Source: an uncultured bacterium
GTDB taxonomy: Bacteria; Krumholzibacteriota; Krumholzibacteriia; LZORAL124-64-63
Length of the DNA: 54,927 bases
Direction: 5' to 3'
Assembly (NCBI GenBank): GCA_903912525.1
Contig: CAIWHK010000019.1
Location: 1-54,927, forward strand
Part shown: positions 1-8,001 of the stretch, piece by piece
Layout: every line of letters begins with the position of its first letter
Position numbering within the stretch: position 1 is the first letter of the stretch
Translations under genes and position numbers: made by a program
Notes under the pieces: generated by a model
What the model was told of the DNA's origin: nothing
Databases searched by the model: none
Seen by the model: the letters and a program-made list of their open reading frames with translations, nothing else

Positions 1-48
1 GATGGCGGGCTATCCGCAGCGCCGAAGGCGCGAGGACTGCCCGCCATC
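1..48 (-). terminator. Hairpin terminator candidate downstream of the DUF1579 gene
   Basis: A perfect 10-bp inverted repeat (GATGGCGGGC at 1-10, GCCCGCCATC at 39-48) encloses a second hairpin (GCGCC-GAA-GGCGC, 19-31). It lies 25 bases past the stop of the minus-strand gene ending at 74. The downstream flank, where a U-tract would be, is outside the window, so intrinsic termination is only probable. Confidence 0.5.
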
Positions 49-73
49 ATCGTGTTTGCCTGCCTGCACGCAC

Positions 74-703
74 CTACCGGCTGCGTGTGTAGACCATCTC
101 CATCATCCGCGCCTCATCATACCCCTCCGGCGCCCCGAAATACTCCCAGCGGAATTCATCGACGCCCACGAAGGTCAGCACCACCCGCAGCTTGATGATC
201 CGGCCGCTGGCCGGGTCGGTCAGCTGGCCGTGCAGTTCGACGGGGCGGCCCACTTCGCCGGCCGGGCCTGTCAGCACCGACATCATCGTGCCCATGCTGT
301 CGACCCAGACCCAGGTCAGCGTGCCCGCCGAGTTGTCGCAGGCGAGCAGGCCCTCGCCCTCGAACTGCAGCTTGCCGCTGGACCCGCGCAGGTGCTCCTG
401 CAGGATGCGGCCGCCGAGGATCATCTCGATCTGCGCCTCGCCCTTCGACACCGACGGCTCGCCGGCAGGGTCGTTCCAGACGCGCCCGGCCACCTTCCAC
501 TTGCCGACGCGCTGGGCCAGGAAGCCGTGCCAGGGGCCGGGGGCCGAGGCGCGGTCCCAGGCGGCCATGGCCCGTTCCTGCTCGGTGGGCGAGGGGACTG
601 CCGCCGTGGCGGGCACCGGAGCATTCGCCTCCTGCGCCAGGACCGGAGCGGTCATGGCTCCCAACAGGGCCATCGCCATCAGCCACCAAGCGCGACGCGC
701 CAT
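74..703 (-). CDS. Exported DUF1579-family protein
   Basis: A 209-residue protein with a clear signal peptide (MARRAWWLMAMALLGAM..., Ala-rich cleavage region near residue 23). The body matches the DUF1579 pattern: an early 'G.WKV.GRVW' strand, then 'GEAQIEMILGGRILQEHLRG', a repeated-strand core containing 'TWVWVDSMGTMMSVLTG', and a final strand ending 'MMEMVYTRSR'. DUF1579 proteins are small beta-rich exported proteins of unknown role. ATG at 703 is preceded by GGAAGGA at good spacing. The gene stands 26 bases downstream of the haem-oxygenase-like gene on the same strand and may be co-transcribed with it. Family assignment is from recognised motifs; no function is claimed. Confidence 0.75.
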   Translation of the reverse strand: MARRAWWLMAMALLGAMTAPVLAQEANAPVPATAAVPSPTEQERAMAAWDRASAPGPWHGFLAQRVGKWKVAGRVWNDPAGEPSVSKGEAQIEMILGGRILQEHLRGSSGKLQFEGEGLLACDNSAGTLTWVWVDSMGTMMSVLTGPAGEVGRPVELHGQLTDPASGRIIKLRVVLTFVGVDEFRWEYFGAPEGYDEARMMEMVYTRSR

Positions 704-729
704 GCGAGGATCCTTCCCGGTTCGCGCGG

Positions 730-1611
730 TCAGTTGTGCGCCGCAGCGATGCGGTGCTCGTTCAGGCCGGTCCAGAACGCCTGCACGCCGTCGAGCATGC
801 GGCGACCGCCACCGATGAACTTAGCCTCGTCGAAGTCGTCCGTGAAGTAGAGTTCTTCCAGTTCGTCCATGACGTGGCCGGCGTGCTGGTCCTCGATGCG
901 GTCGTGCCACGTGAAGAACGCCAGCGGCAGGTCCGGGCATTCGCGCTTCTTGTAGGCCTCGAGGCCGCTGACGAGCTGCTTCCAGAAGCCGGCTGCGGCC
1001 CAGTTCTCGACGGCGAAACTCGCTCCTTCGGCAATGTTCGGGTCCTCGTTGCCGTAGATGGCCGCCAGCTGGTCGCAGAAGAACAACGTCGACGGCGTGC
1101 CGTGGCGTCGCTTGCCCATGTCGTTGAAGCCGAGGCCCAGCACTTCGCCCAGGCGCAGCAGCCACTCGAAGTGGGCAGCCTTGAAGCGGAAGGTGCCGCC
1201 GTCGACCGAGCCCTCGATCGAGACGATCGCGGGATCGCCTTCGCGGTCGGTGTCGCTGACGTCGGCCTTCGCGGCGCCGGGCTTGTTGAAGATCACGCCG
1301 ATCTCGTTGGCCAGGATCTCCTTCGAGGCGCGCATGCCCTCGAGCGAGCCGGCGTTGATGACCTTCTGCAGCTGGGCGATCAGGAAGAGGTTCGAGAAGA
1401 CGGAGAACTGCACCACGAAATGGCGGACGATGTCGCCGTCCGCCTTGCCGGTGGCGAACCAGGCGGCGAAACGGTTGTCCGTGATGACCGGATGCGTCAT
1501 CAGGTCGCGGTTGCAGGTATCGACGAAGGCTCCGAAACGCTCGGCCTGCGCAGGCGAGATCTCGCCGCCGGCGACGCGCGCCCGGATATGATCAGAGACT
1601 TTCAACAACAT
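730..1611 (-). CDS. Haem-oxygenase-like di-iron (HDO/TenA-PqqC fold) family protein
   Basis: A 293-residue, almost wholly alpha-helical protein. It carries the residue pattern expected of haem-oxygenase-like di-iron oxidases: E103 (in ANEIGV), H147 (in AAHFEW), E202 (in FAVENW), H236 (in FFTWHDR), D241 and H243/H246 (in EDQHAGH). The length and helix order resemble the HDO group that includes CADD-, UndA- and SznF-type domains, but I cannot assign a substrate. No signal peptide is visible, so it is probably cytoplasmic. ATG at 1611 follows GGGGAGG. The DUF1579 gene lies just downstream; a divergent orphan gene lies upstream, separated by a 208-base promoter gap. It could instead be a non-catalytic TenA-like protein. 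The ligand assignment is inference from spacing. Confidence 0.6.
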   Translation of the reverse strand: MLLKVSDHIRARVAGGEISPAQAERFGAFVDTCNRDLMTHPVITDNRFAAWFATGKADGDIVRHFVVQFSVFSNLFLIAQLQKVINAGSLEGMRASKEILANEIGVIFNKPGAAKADVSDTDREGDPAIVSIEGSVDGGTFRFKAAHFEWLLRLGEVLGLGFNDMGKRRHGTPSTLFFCDQLAAIYGNEDPNIAEGASFAVENWAAAGFWKQLVSGLEAYKKRECPDLPLAFFTWHDRIEDQHAGHVMDELEELYFTDDFDEAKFIGGGRRMLDGVQAFWTGLNEHRIAAAHN

Positions 1612-1819
1612 GCGGGGCCTCCCCGGAAGGTCTCAGGTCTGCTCGCGCCGTGCGGGGTGGGCGGCGGCGCGGGAATGGGAAACGATACCACGATCGTGGC
1701 GTAACCGCACGGCGGCAGTTGACGTAAGCACCCGGATGAGGCCGAACCGCCCTTGCGCCATCCGGGGGGACGAGGGAAGATGCGTCAGGCTCGATTCACC
1801 CCCTGAAAGGACGATCCCC

Positions 1820-2665
1820 ATGGCCAGTTCCACCACGCGCAAGTGGCTCGTCGGCTGCGGCGTCGGCTGCGGCGGCTTGATCGTCCTGGCGATCGCCGGA
1901 CCCCTGCTCTTCGGCATGGTGCTGACGCGCCCGATGGACCGCGCGCTCGAGGTGCAGAAGGAGCTGGTCAAGAAGCACGGGGAGGCCGCGGCCTGGGCGC
2001 CGCCCGCCGGCCCGCCGTCGCCCGAGCGCCTCGAGGCGTTCCTGGCCGTGCGCCGCGCCGTCATGCCCCAGTGCCCGAAGTTCACGCAGTCCGCCGAGGA
2101 CTTCGCCCGCATGGACGAGATGGGGCGGCAGAGCGACAAGCCCGCCAAGGGCGAATTGCTGCGCGCCGTCGCCAAGGTCAGCGGAACCGTGTTCGGGATG
2201 ATCGGCGACATCGCCGAACTGCACCGGTTGCGCGACGAGGCGCTGCTGGCGCAGGGGATGGGCCTGGGCGAGTACGACTGGATCTACACCCTGGCCTTCC
2301 AGTCGTGGCTGGGCAACCCGGTGACCGACAGCATCGACGGTAAGCACGCCTCGCGTGCCGAGGCCGAGGGCGAGGACCGGGCCAAGTTACGCCAGCGGGA
2401 GACGATGATGGGCCTGGTGCGCCGTGAGGCGGACGCGCTGGACAAGGCGGGGCTGGCGGCCGAGGCTGCCGTGTGGCGCAGCGAGGCCGACCGCATGGAG
2501 CGGGCCGAGGACCCGGTGCCGTTCTCGGCCGGCGGGCTGCCCGAGGCGTGGGCGGCGACCTTCAACGTCCGTGGCGACGACCTGCGCGCCGCCTGGTGCG
2601 CGCCGATGGCCGAGCACGACCTGTCCGAGGTGAAGAAGTCGGGCATGTCGTACCACGTCAATTAG
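1820..2665 (+). CDS. Membrane-anchored protein of unknown function
   Basis: 281 residues. I do not recognise the family. Residues 1-10 are polar (MASSTTRKWL), followed by one hydrophobic, glycine-rich membrane segment (about 11-33, containing VGCGVGCGGLIVLAIAG). The remaining ~245 residues are soluble and helix-rich, with many Glu/Arg pairs and a short cysteine near the C terminus (RAAWCAPM). The layout suggests a single-pass protein with most of its mass outside the membrane. The start is fixed by GAAAGGA at 1805-1811, nine bases before ATG 1820; the frame is open further upstream but has no ribosome-binding site there. It is transcribed divergently from the HDO-like gene and convergently with the PLP enzyme gene. 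Confidence 0.7.
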   Translation: MASSTTRKWLVGCGVGCGGLIVLAIAGPLLFGMVLTRPMDRALEVQKELVKKHGEAAAWAPPAGPPSPERLEAFLAVRRAVMPQCPKFTQSAEDFARMDEMGRQSDKPAKGELLRAVAKVSGTVFGMIGDIAELHRLRDEALLAQGMGLGEYDWIYTLAFQSWLGNPVTDSIDGKHASRAEAEGEDRAKLRQRETMMGLVRREADALDKAGLAAEAAVWRSEADRMERAEDPVPFSAGGLPEAWAATFNVRGDDLRAAWCAPMAEHDLSEVKKSGMSYHVN

Positions 2666-2712
2666 CGTCTTGGCTCGTTCGGGCGCGGTCCTGCGCGCCG
2701 GGGCGTGTCGGC

Positions 2713-2822
2713 GCATGTCTGCAGGGCAGATGGTTGATCTATCAACCAATTTTGGGCCGCGAAACAGCAGGATGCGGCGCCGAGAATGGTTGATAGGTCA
2801 ACCATCAGCCCCAACGACATGC
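2713..2822. repeat. Composite fold-back repeat between convergent genes
   Basis: Two ~48-base arms (2713-2760 and 2774-2822) are imperfect reverse complements around a 13-base centre. When one arm is reversed, both share 'TGGTTGATA..TCAACCAT' and then 'GACATGC'. Each arm also contains its own palindrome: TGGTTGAT-CT-ATCAACCA at 2731-2748 and TGGTTGA-TAGG-TCAACCA at 2787-2804. The element fills the gap between two convergent genes and has no T-run, so it is not a standard terminator. It resembles a REP/BIME pair or a small MITE. No second copy was noticed in the window. Confidence 0.7.
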
Positions 2823-2860
2823 ACGTCGCAGCCGCCCCAGCCGAGCCGAGCCGACCGGCC

Positions 2861-4324
2861 TCAGCCCTGACCCAGCCCCACCAGCGCGTTGAACGCGTCG
2901 ATGCGCTTGTCCCAGGCCTCGGCCACGTCGAAGGTCTCGGTCCAGAATTCCGGGTCCCACAGCTGCCGCAGTTCGTCGATCGTGCGGCCCTGCTGCTCCA
3001 CCCACGTGAAGTACTTGAAGTTGTGCAGGGTCTTGCGGTCGAGGTACGACAGCTCACGCACATGGTCGGGCACGCAGCCCAGCAGCCAGCGCGCGTGGTC
3101 GACCAGCGCGTTCTCGCGCGTGTAGGCGCCGCGGGCGGCGGTCATCTCACCAAGGCGCGAGGCGTACATCTCCGCCGAGTCGGTCATCGGCAGGAAGATG
3201 ACGTCGCGTCCGTCCATGTCGTAGTGGCGCGCGGTCTTGATCGCGGCCACGACGTTGCACAGCGACGAGATGCCCAGCAGCGGCAATTGGTCGATCAGTT
3301 CCTGCTTCACGCCGGCGTCCAACAGCGCCTTGCGGCCGGCAGGCTCGTTGCACAGGCGCAGCAGGCTCATGCACTGCTCGTCGTCGATGGCGGCCACGAA
3401 GTCCGTGTTGCGGACGTTGTGCACCCACGGCACGTGCTTGTCGCCGATGCCCTCGATGCGGTGCCCGCCGAACCCGCAGGCGTACAGCGTCGGGCACTGC
3501 AGCGCCTCGACCGCCACCACCAGTGCATTCGGGTGCTTCGTCTTGAGGAAGTCGCCGGCGCCGATCGTCCCGGCCGAGCCGGTCGAGGACACCCACGCCG
3601 ACAGCCGCGAACCCGGCCCGCCGATCTTCTCGAAGATGTCCTGCACCGCGCCGCCGGTCACGTGGTAGTGCCACGTCGGGTTGCCGAACTCCTCGAACTG
3701 GTTGAAGATCACGCACTCGGGGCGCGTGCGCCGGATTTCCCAGCATTTGTCGTAGATTTCCTTCACGTTCGACTCGCAGCCCGGCGTGGCGATGACCTCG
3801 CTGGCGATGCCGCGCAGCCACGTGAAGCGCTCGGCGCTCATCCCCTCCGGCAGGATGGCGACCGATTCGCAGCCCAGCAGCTTCGAGTCGAAGGCGCCGC
3901 CGCGGCAGTAGTTGCCCGTGCTCGGCCAGACGGCCTTCTGCGACACCGGGTCGAACTGGCCGTTGACCAGGCGCGGCACCAGGCACCCGAATGCGGCGCC
4001 CACCTTGTGCGCGCCGGTGGGGAACCACTTGCCGACCAGGCCGATGATGCGGGCGTCGACGCCGGTCAGCTCGCGCGGGAATTCGACCCAGTTGCCGTCG
4101 TTGAAGCCGCCGCCCACCGGGTCGTTCTTCCACGTGATGCGGAACAGGTTGACCGGGTCCAGGTCCCACAGCCCGACGCCCGCGAGCCGCCCCCGCACGC
4201 CGGCGGGGATCAGGGCCGGGTTCTTCATCTGGGCGATGGTCGGGATGATGACGCCGCGCTCGCGGCAGCGTTCGGCCGCGCGCTTGACCACGGCTTCGTT
4301 CATGTCGGGCTCTCTGCGGTCCAT
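2861..4324 (-). CDS. Fold-type II PLP-dependent enzyme (cysteine synthase/TrpB-like), function unassigned
   Basis: 487 residues. The PLP lysine is K107 in 'FPTGAHKVGAAFG', very like the TGAHK site of TrpB. A phosphate-binding loop follows at about 245-255 ('STGSAGTIGAG'). 'STGNYCRGGAFDSKLLG' near 134-150 is the substrate-loop region of cysteine-synthase-like enzymes. At ~490 residues it is longer than cysteine synthase (~310). It fits the group annotated only as 'pyridoxal-5-phosphate-dependent protein beta subunit', whose substrates are unknown to me. No signal peptide. The start at ATG 4324 is supported by AGGGGGA seven bases upstream; an internal ATG (residue 8) is the alternative. It is divergent from the phosphoesterase gene. 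Confidence 0.75.
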   Translation of the reverse strand: MDRREPDMNEAVVKRAAERCRERGVIIPTIAQMKNPALIPAGVRGRLAGVGLWDLDPVNLFRITWKNDPVGGGFNDGNWVEFPRELTGVDARIIGLVGKWFPTGAHKVGAAFGCLVPRLVNGQFDPVSQKAVWPSTGNYCRGGAFDSKLLGCESVAILPEGMSAERFTWLRGIASEVIATPGCESNVKEIYDKCWEIRRTRPECVIFNQFEEFGNPTWHYHVTGGAVQDIFEKIGGPGSRLSAWVSSTGSAGTIGAGDFLKTKHPNALVVAVEALQCPTLYACGFGGHRIEGIGDKHVPWVHNVRNTDFVAAIDDEQCMSLLRLCNEPAGRKALLDAGVKQELIDQLPLLGISSLCNVVAAIKTARHYDMDGRDVIFLPMTDSAEMYASRLGEMTAARGAYTRENALVDHARWLLGCVPDHVRELSYLDRKTLHNFKYFTWVEQQGRTIDELRQLWDPEFWTETFDVAEAWDKRIDAFNALVGLGQG

Positions 4325-4450
4325 GCTGGATTCCCCCTGCTGATTGCGGTTGCCGGAACCCTAGTATATGGTGCGGTTTCGGGGCCGGGTCAACTCCCGG
4401 CTCGATCTGCCCACAACGCCTTATTGGCCCAAAACGTCCAGAGGACTCCC

Positions 4451-5182
4451 ATGAACCGCATCGCCGTTATCTCGGACGTGCACAGCAACCTGCAGGCACT
4501 GACGACCGTCCTGGCCCGCATCGACGAACTGGCCGTCGACGGGCTCTACTGCCTGGGCGACATCGTCGGCTACGGCGCGCGGCCGGTCGAATGCCTCGAC
4601 CTGGTCCGGTCGCGCGTGACCGGCGCCGTCCAGGGCAACCACGACGCCCTCATCGCCGACGCCTCGCTGCACCTGGACTTCAACGTCTATTCGCTGGCGG
4701 CGGTCGAGCACAATCGGGCCCTGATGTCGCCCGCGGACCTGGCCTGGCTGGGCGCCCTGCCCACCCGCCTGGGCCCCGCGCCGGACCTGATGTTCGTGCA
4801 CGGCTCGCCCGGCGACCGTGACCGCTACCTGGTCTTCCTGGACGACCTGCAGGAGATCTCGACGGTGATGATGGAGAACCACGGCCCGGGCGTGTGCTTC
4901 TTCGGCCACACCCACCACCAGGTCCTGTTCGACGGCCAGCAGCTGCTGCGGCCCCAGCCCGGCGAGGTCAGGGTCGATCCCGCCTGCCGCGCCCTGATCA
5001 ACCCCGGAAGCGTCGGCCAGCCGCGCGACGGCGACCCCCGGGCCGCCTTCGCCGTCTGGGACCGGGCCGAGCACGTGGTGACCTACCACCGCGCCGAATA
5101 CGACGTGAACGAGGCCCGCCGCGAGATCCTCGACGCCGGGCTGCCCCGCCTGCTGGGCGACCGCCTGCTCCAGGGTCGCTGA
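4451..5182 (+). CDS. YfcE/MJ0936-like metallophosphoesterase
   Basis: A 243-residue calcineurin-fold phosphoesterase. All metal-binding motifs are present: DVHSN (residues 9-13), GDIVGYG, GNHD, the lone His of 'MFVHGSPGD', and GHTHHQ. The order and length fit the small bacterial YfcE-like group, which hydrolyse phosphodiesters in vitro; the natural substrate cannot be read from sequence. There is no signal peptide, so it should act in the cytoplasm. The start ATG 4451 follows CAGAGGACTCCC. It is alone on the plus strand between the divergent PLP gene and aconitase, which is 217 bases downstream. 'GGCCGGGG ... CCCCGGCC' (5190-5197/5221-5228) after the stop may form a hairpin but lacks a T-run. 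Confidence 0.85.
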   Translation: MNRIAVISDVHSNLQALTTVLARIDELAVDGLYCLGDIVGYGARPVECLDLVRSRVTGAVQGNHDALIADASLHLDFNVYSLAAVEHNRALMSPADLAWLGALPTRLGPAPDLMFVHGSPGDRDRYLVFLDDLQEISTVMMENHGPGVCFFGHTHHQVLFDGQQLLRPQPGEVRVDPACRALINPGSVGQPRDGDPRAAFAVWDRAEHVVTYHRAEYDVNEARREILDAGLPRLLGDRLLQGR

Positions 5183-5399
5183 CGGGGACGGCCGGGGATT
5201 CCGAGGGCACCTTGGACCGGCCCCGGCCACCGGCTCCTCCCACGAAAAACGCGGGAATTTCCGCCCCCCGTATCCTATATTGAGCCCCGTGCATCAGTCC
5301 GGCGCGCCGGGCCGCCGCCCCCGTCAGAGGGATCAGGGCGCGGCCTCCCGCCGGTTTCCCATCCGTGCGCCCCCGCCTGTGTCCAGGAGGACCCCGATC

Positions 5400-7670
5400 A
5401 TGGCCATCGAAACGACCCCCACCATGGTGAAGGATGTCTACGCGAAGTCGCGCAGCCGGCTGGCGGTCGTGCGCGGCCGCCTGGGCCGGCCGCTGACGCT
5501 GGCCGAGAAGGTCCTGTTCGGCCACCTGACCGATCCCGCCGGCCAGGAGCTGGCGCGCGGCGAGGCGACGCTGGCGCTGCGTCCGGACCGCGTGGCGATG
5601 CAGGATGCGACGGCGCAGATGGCCATCCTGCAGTTCATGCAGGCCGGCCGCGACGAGACCGCGGTGCCGACGACCATCCACTGCGACCACCTGCTGATCG
5701 CGCGCAAGGGCGCCGAGGCGGACAAGGCGACCGCGCTGGACACCAACCGCGAAGTCTACGAATTCCTCGCCTCGGCCGGCGCGCGCTACAAGATGGGCTT
5801 CTGGAAGCCGGGCTCGGGGATCATCCACCAGATCGTGCTGGAGAACTACGCGTTCCCCGGCGGCCTGATCATCGGCACCGACAGCCACACGCCCAACGGC
5901 GGCGGCCTCGGCATGGTGGCCTGCGGCGTGGGCGGCGCGGACGCCGTCGACGTGATGGTCGGCATGGACTGGGAGGTCAAGCACCCGAAGCTGATCGGCG
6001 TGAAGCTGACCGGCACGCTGAACGGCTGGACCGCGCCCAAGGACGTCATCCTCAAGCTGCTGGGCATCCTGACGGTCAAGGGCGGCACCAACGCCATCAT
6101 CGAGTACTTCGGCCCGGGCACCGCGGCGCTCAGCTGCACCGGCAAGGCGACCATCACCAACATGGGCGCCGAGCTGGGCGCGACGACCAGCATCTTCCCG
6201 TGGGACGACAGCATGGCCCGCTACCTGCGCGCCACGCGGCGCGGCGAGCTGGCCGACATTGCCGCCGCCAACGCCGACCTGCTGCAGGCCGACCCCGAAG
6301 TGGCCGCGGCGCCGCAGAAGTTCTACGACAGGGTGATCGAGATCGACCTGTCGAAGCTCGAGCCGCACCTGGTGGGCCCGCACTCGCCGGACATCGCGCA
6401 CCCGGTCAGCCAGATCGGGGCCAACGCGGCGCGCGAGGGCTACCCCGACAACATGACCGCCGCCCTGATCGGCAGCTGCACCAACAGCAGCTACGAGGAC
6501 ATCTGCCGCGCCGCCGACGTGGCGCGCCAGGCCGTGGCCAAGGGCCTGAAGATGAAGGTGTCGCTGTGGGTGTCGCCGGGCTCGGACCAGATCTACGAGA
6601 CGATCAAGCGCGACGGCCAGCTGGCCGCCCTCGAGGCCGTCGGCGCCACGGTGCTGACCAACGCCTGCGGGCCCTGCATCGGCCAGTGGCAGCGTGACGA
6701 CATCAAAGATGGCGAGGTCAACACCATCGTCACCAGCTTCAACCGCAACTTCAAGAAGCGCGCCGACGGCAACCCGGGCACCAACGCGTTCATCGGCAGC
6801 CCCGAGATCGTGATGGCGTACGGCCTGTCCGGCTCGCTGAAGTTCAACCCGCTGGTCGACACGCTCAAGGCCGCCGACGGCTCGTCGGTGATGCTGGATG
6901 CGCCGGGCAAGGCCGACGAGCTGCCGCCGAACGGCTTCGTGTTCTCCGATGAGGGTTACCAGGCCCCGCCGGCCGACGCGTCGGCCGTCAAGGTGCTCGT
7001 CGACCCGAAGAGCGACCGCCTGGCGCTGCTCGAGCCGTTCCAGCCCTGGGACGGCAAGGACTACCTGGGCATGCCGCTGCTGATCAAGGCGCTCGGCAAG
7101 TGCACGACCGACCACATCTCGATGGCCGGCCCGTGGCTGAAGTACCGCGGCCACATCGACAACATCAGCAACAACATGCTGATCGGCGCGGTCAACGCGT
7201 TCGGCGAGGCCATCAACGAGGTGACCAGCCAGCTGGACGGCAGCAAGGGCGAGGTGCCGCAGGTGGCGCGCGCCTACAAGGCGGCCGGGCTGAAGTGGGT
7301 CGTCGTCGGCGACGAGAACTACGGCGAGGGCAGCTCGCGCGAGCACGCGGCGATGGAGCCGCGGCACCTGGGCGGGGCGGCCGTGATCGTGCGCAGCTTC
7401 GCGCGCATCCACGAGACCAACCTGAAGAAGCAGGGCCTGCTGCCCCTGACGTTCGCCAAGCCGGCCGACTACGACAAGGTGCGCGAGGACGACCGCATCG
7501 ACCTCGTGGGCCTCGGCAAGCTGGCCCCCGGCAAGCCGGTGACGATGGTGCTCAACCACAAGGACGGCACGAAGGAGGAACTGGTGCTCGAGCACACGTT
7601 CACCCCCGAGCAGATCTCGTGGTTCAAGGCCGGTTCGGCGCTGAATAAGATCAAGTCGGGCGGGCGCTAG
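5400..7670 (+). CDS. acn: Aconitate hydratase (mitochondrial/AcnA-superfamily type)
   Basis: 756 residues, the length of mitochondrial-type aconitase. It interconverts citrate and isocitrate in the TCA cycle using a [4Fe-4S] cluster. The three cluster cysteines are visible at C360 ([10 protein letters not shown]) and C423/C426 (ACGPCIGQW). The swivel-domain motif '[10 protein letters not shown]' is present near the C terminus, as is the N-terminal '[14 protein letters not shown]'. ATG 5400 follows AGGAGGA at 5385-5391. It is a single-gene unit followed by a strong hairpin terminator. Nothing odd was seen in the reading frame; the long open frame on the opposite strand is a high-GC shadow. Confidence 0.97.
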   Translation: MAIETTPTMVKDVYAKSRSRLAVVRGRLGRPLTLAEKVLFGHLTDPAGQELARGEATLALRPDRVAMQDATAQMAILQFMQAGRDETAVPTTIHCDHLLIARKGAEADKATALDTNREVYEFLASAGARYKMGFWKPGSGIIHQIVLENYAFPGGLIIGTDSHTPNGGGLGMVACGVGGADAVDVMVGMDWEVKHPKLIGVKLTGTLNGWTAPKDVILKLLGILTVKGGTNAIIEYFGPGTAALSCTGKATITNMGAELGATTSIFPWDDSMARYLRATRRGELADIAAANADLLQADPEVAAAPQKFYDRVIEIDLSKLEPHLVGPHSPDIAHPVSQIGANAAREGYPDNMTAALIGSCTNSSYEDICRAADVARQAVAKGLKMKVSLWVSPGSDQIYETIKRDGQLAALEAVGATVLTNACGPCIGQWQRDDIKDGEVNTIVTSFNRNFKKRADGNPGTNAFIGSPEIVMAYGLSGSLKFNPLVDTLKAADGSSVMLDAPGKADELPPNGFVFSDEGYQAPPADASAVKVLVDPKSDRLALLEPFQPWDGKDYLGMPLLIKALGKCTTDHISMAGPWLKYRGHIDNISNNMLIGAVNAFGEAINEVTSQLDGSKGEVPQVARAYKAAGLKWVVVGDENYGEGSSREHAAMEPRHLGGAAVIVRSFARIHETNLKKQGLLPLTFAKPADYDKVREDDRIDLVGLGKLAPGKPVTMVLNHKDGTKEELVLEHTFTPEQISWFKAGSALNKIKSGGR

Positions 7671-7692
7671 GCCCGGACCCCGGATGGCGACA

Positions 7693-7732
7693 GGCGGCGG
7701 CCGCTCCCGATTGGGGGCGGCCGCCGTTGTTC
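7693..7732 (+). terminator. Terminator after aconitase
   Basis: GGCGGCCGCTCC (from 7696) pairs with GGGGGCGGCCGCC (7713-7725) around a short GATT loop and is followed by GTTGTT. It lies 26 bases beyond the aconitase stop. Confidence 0.75.
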
Positions 7733-8001
7733 ATCTGCCGGCCTCTTGGGGTTCAAATTGATATTATTTGTCAATTTAACGACTTCCGGGCAGTAAATGG
7801 TTGCGAACACGCCAGAAACGCCGTGAACCTTCGAGATAACATTCGGCCCGAAAATTTGTCCAAACAGACGAAATCCGTTGGTCAGCGACTCCCTGCGTGG
7901 TAGGATCAAGAGTAGTTCAAGCCACGATGGGCCATTGGCTGTCCTGTATTGAAGCGCCCTGCACTGTGGTGGCGCCGTCGTCCAACTTTCGGAGGGAACC
8001 C
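7733..8001 (+). promoter_or_regulatory. AT-rich upstream region of the S1 protease with a sigma-70-like promoter
   Basis: This gap is much richer in A/T than the genes around it. AAATTGA (7755-7761) and TCAATTT (7771-7777) form a perfect 7-bp inverted repeat with a 9-base loop, a possible operator or UP-type element. The best promoter is TTGGTC (7878-7883), 17 bases, TAGGAT (7901-7906), which gives a leader of about 90 bases before ATG 8002. The ribosome-binding site is GGAGGG at 7991-7996. Confidence 0.5.

Noticed and set aside
2786-4450. Open frame leading into the phosphoesterase from the fold-back repeat
   Set aside because: It is the antisense of the PLP enzyme; the family N terminus and CAGAGG site put the real start at 4451.
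4998-7595. Very long open frame on the minus strand opposite aconitase
   Set aside because: It is a GC-skew shadow: His/Arg/Val/Gln-rich text with no domain motifs, while the plus strand holds a perfect aconitase.
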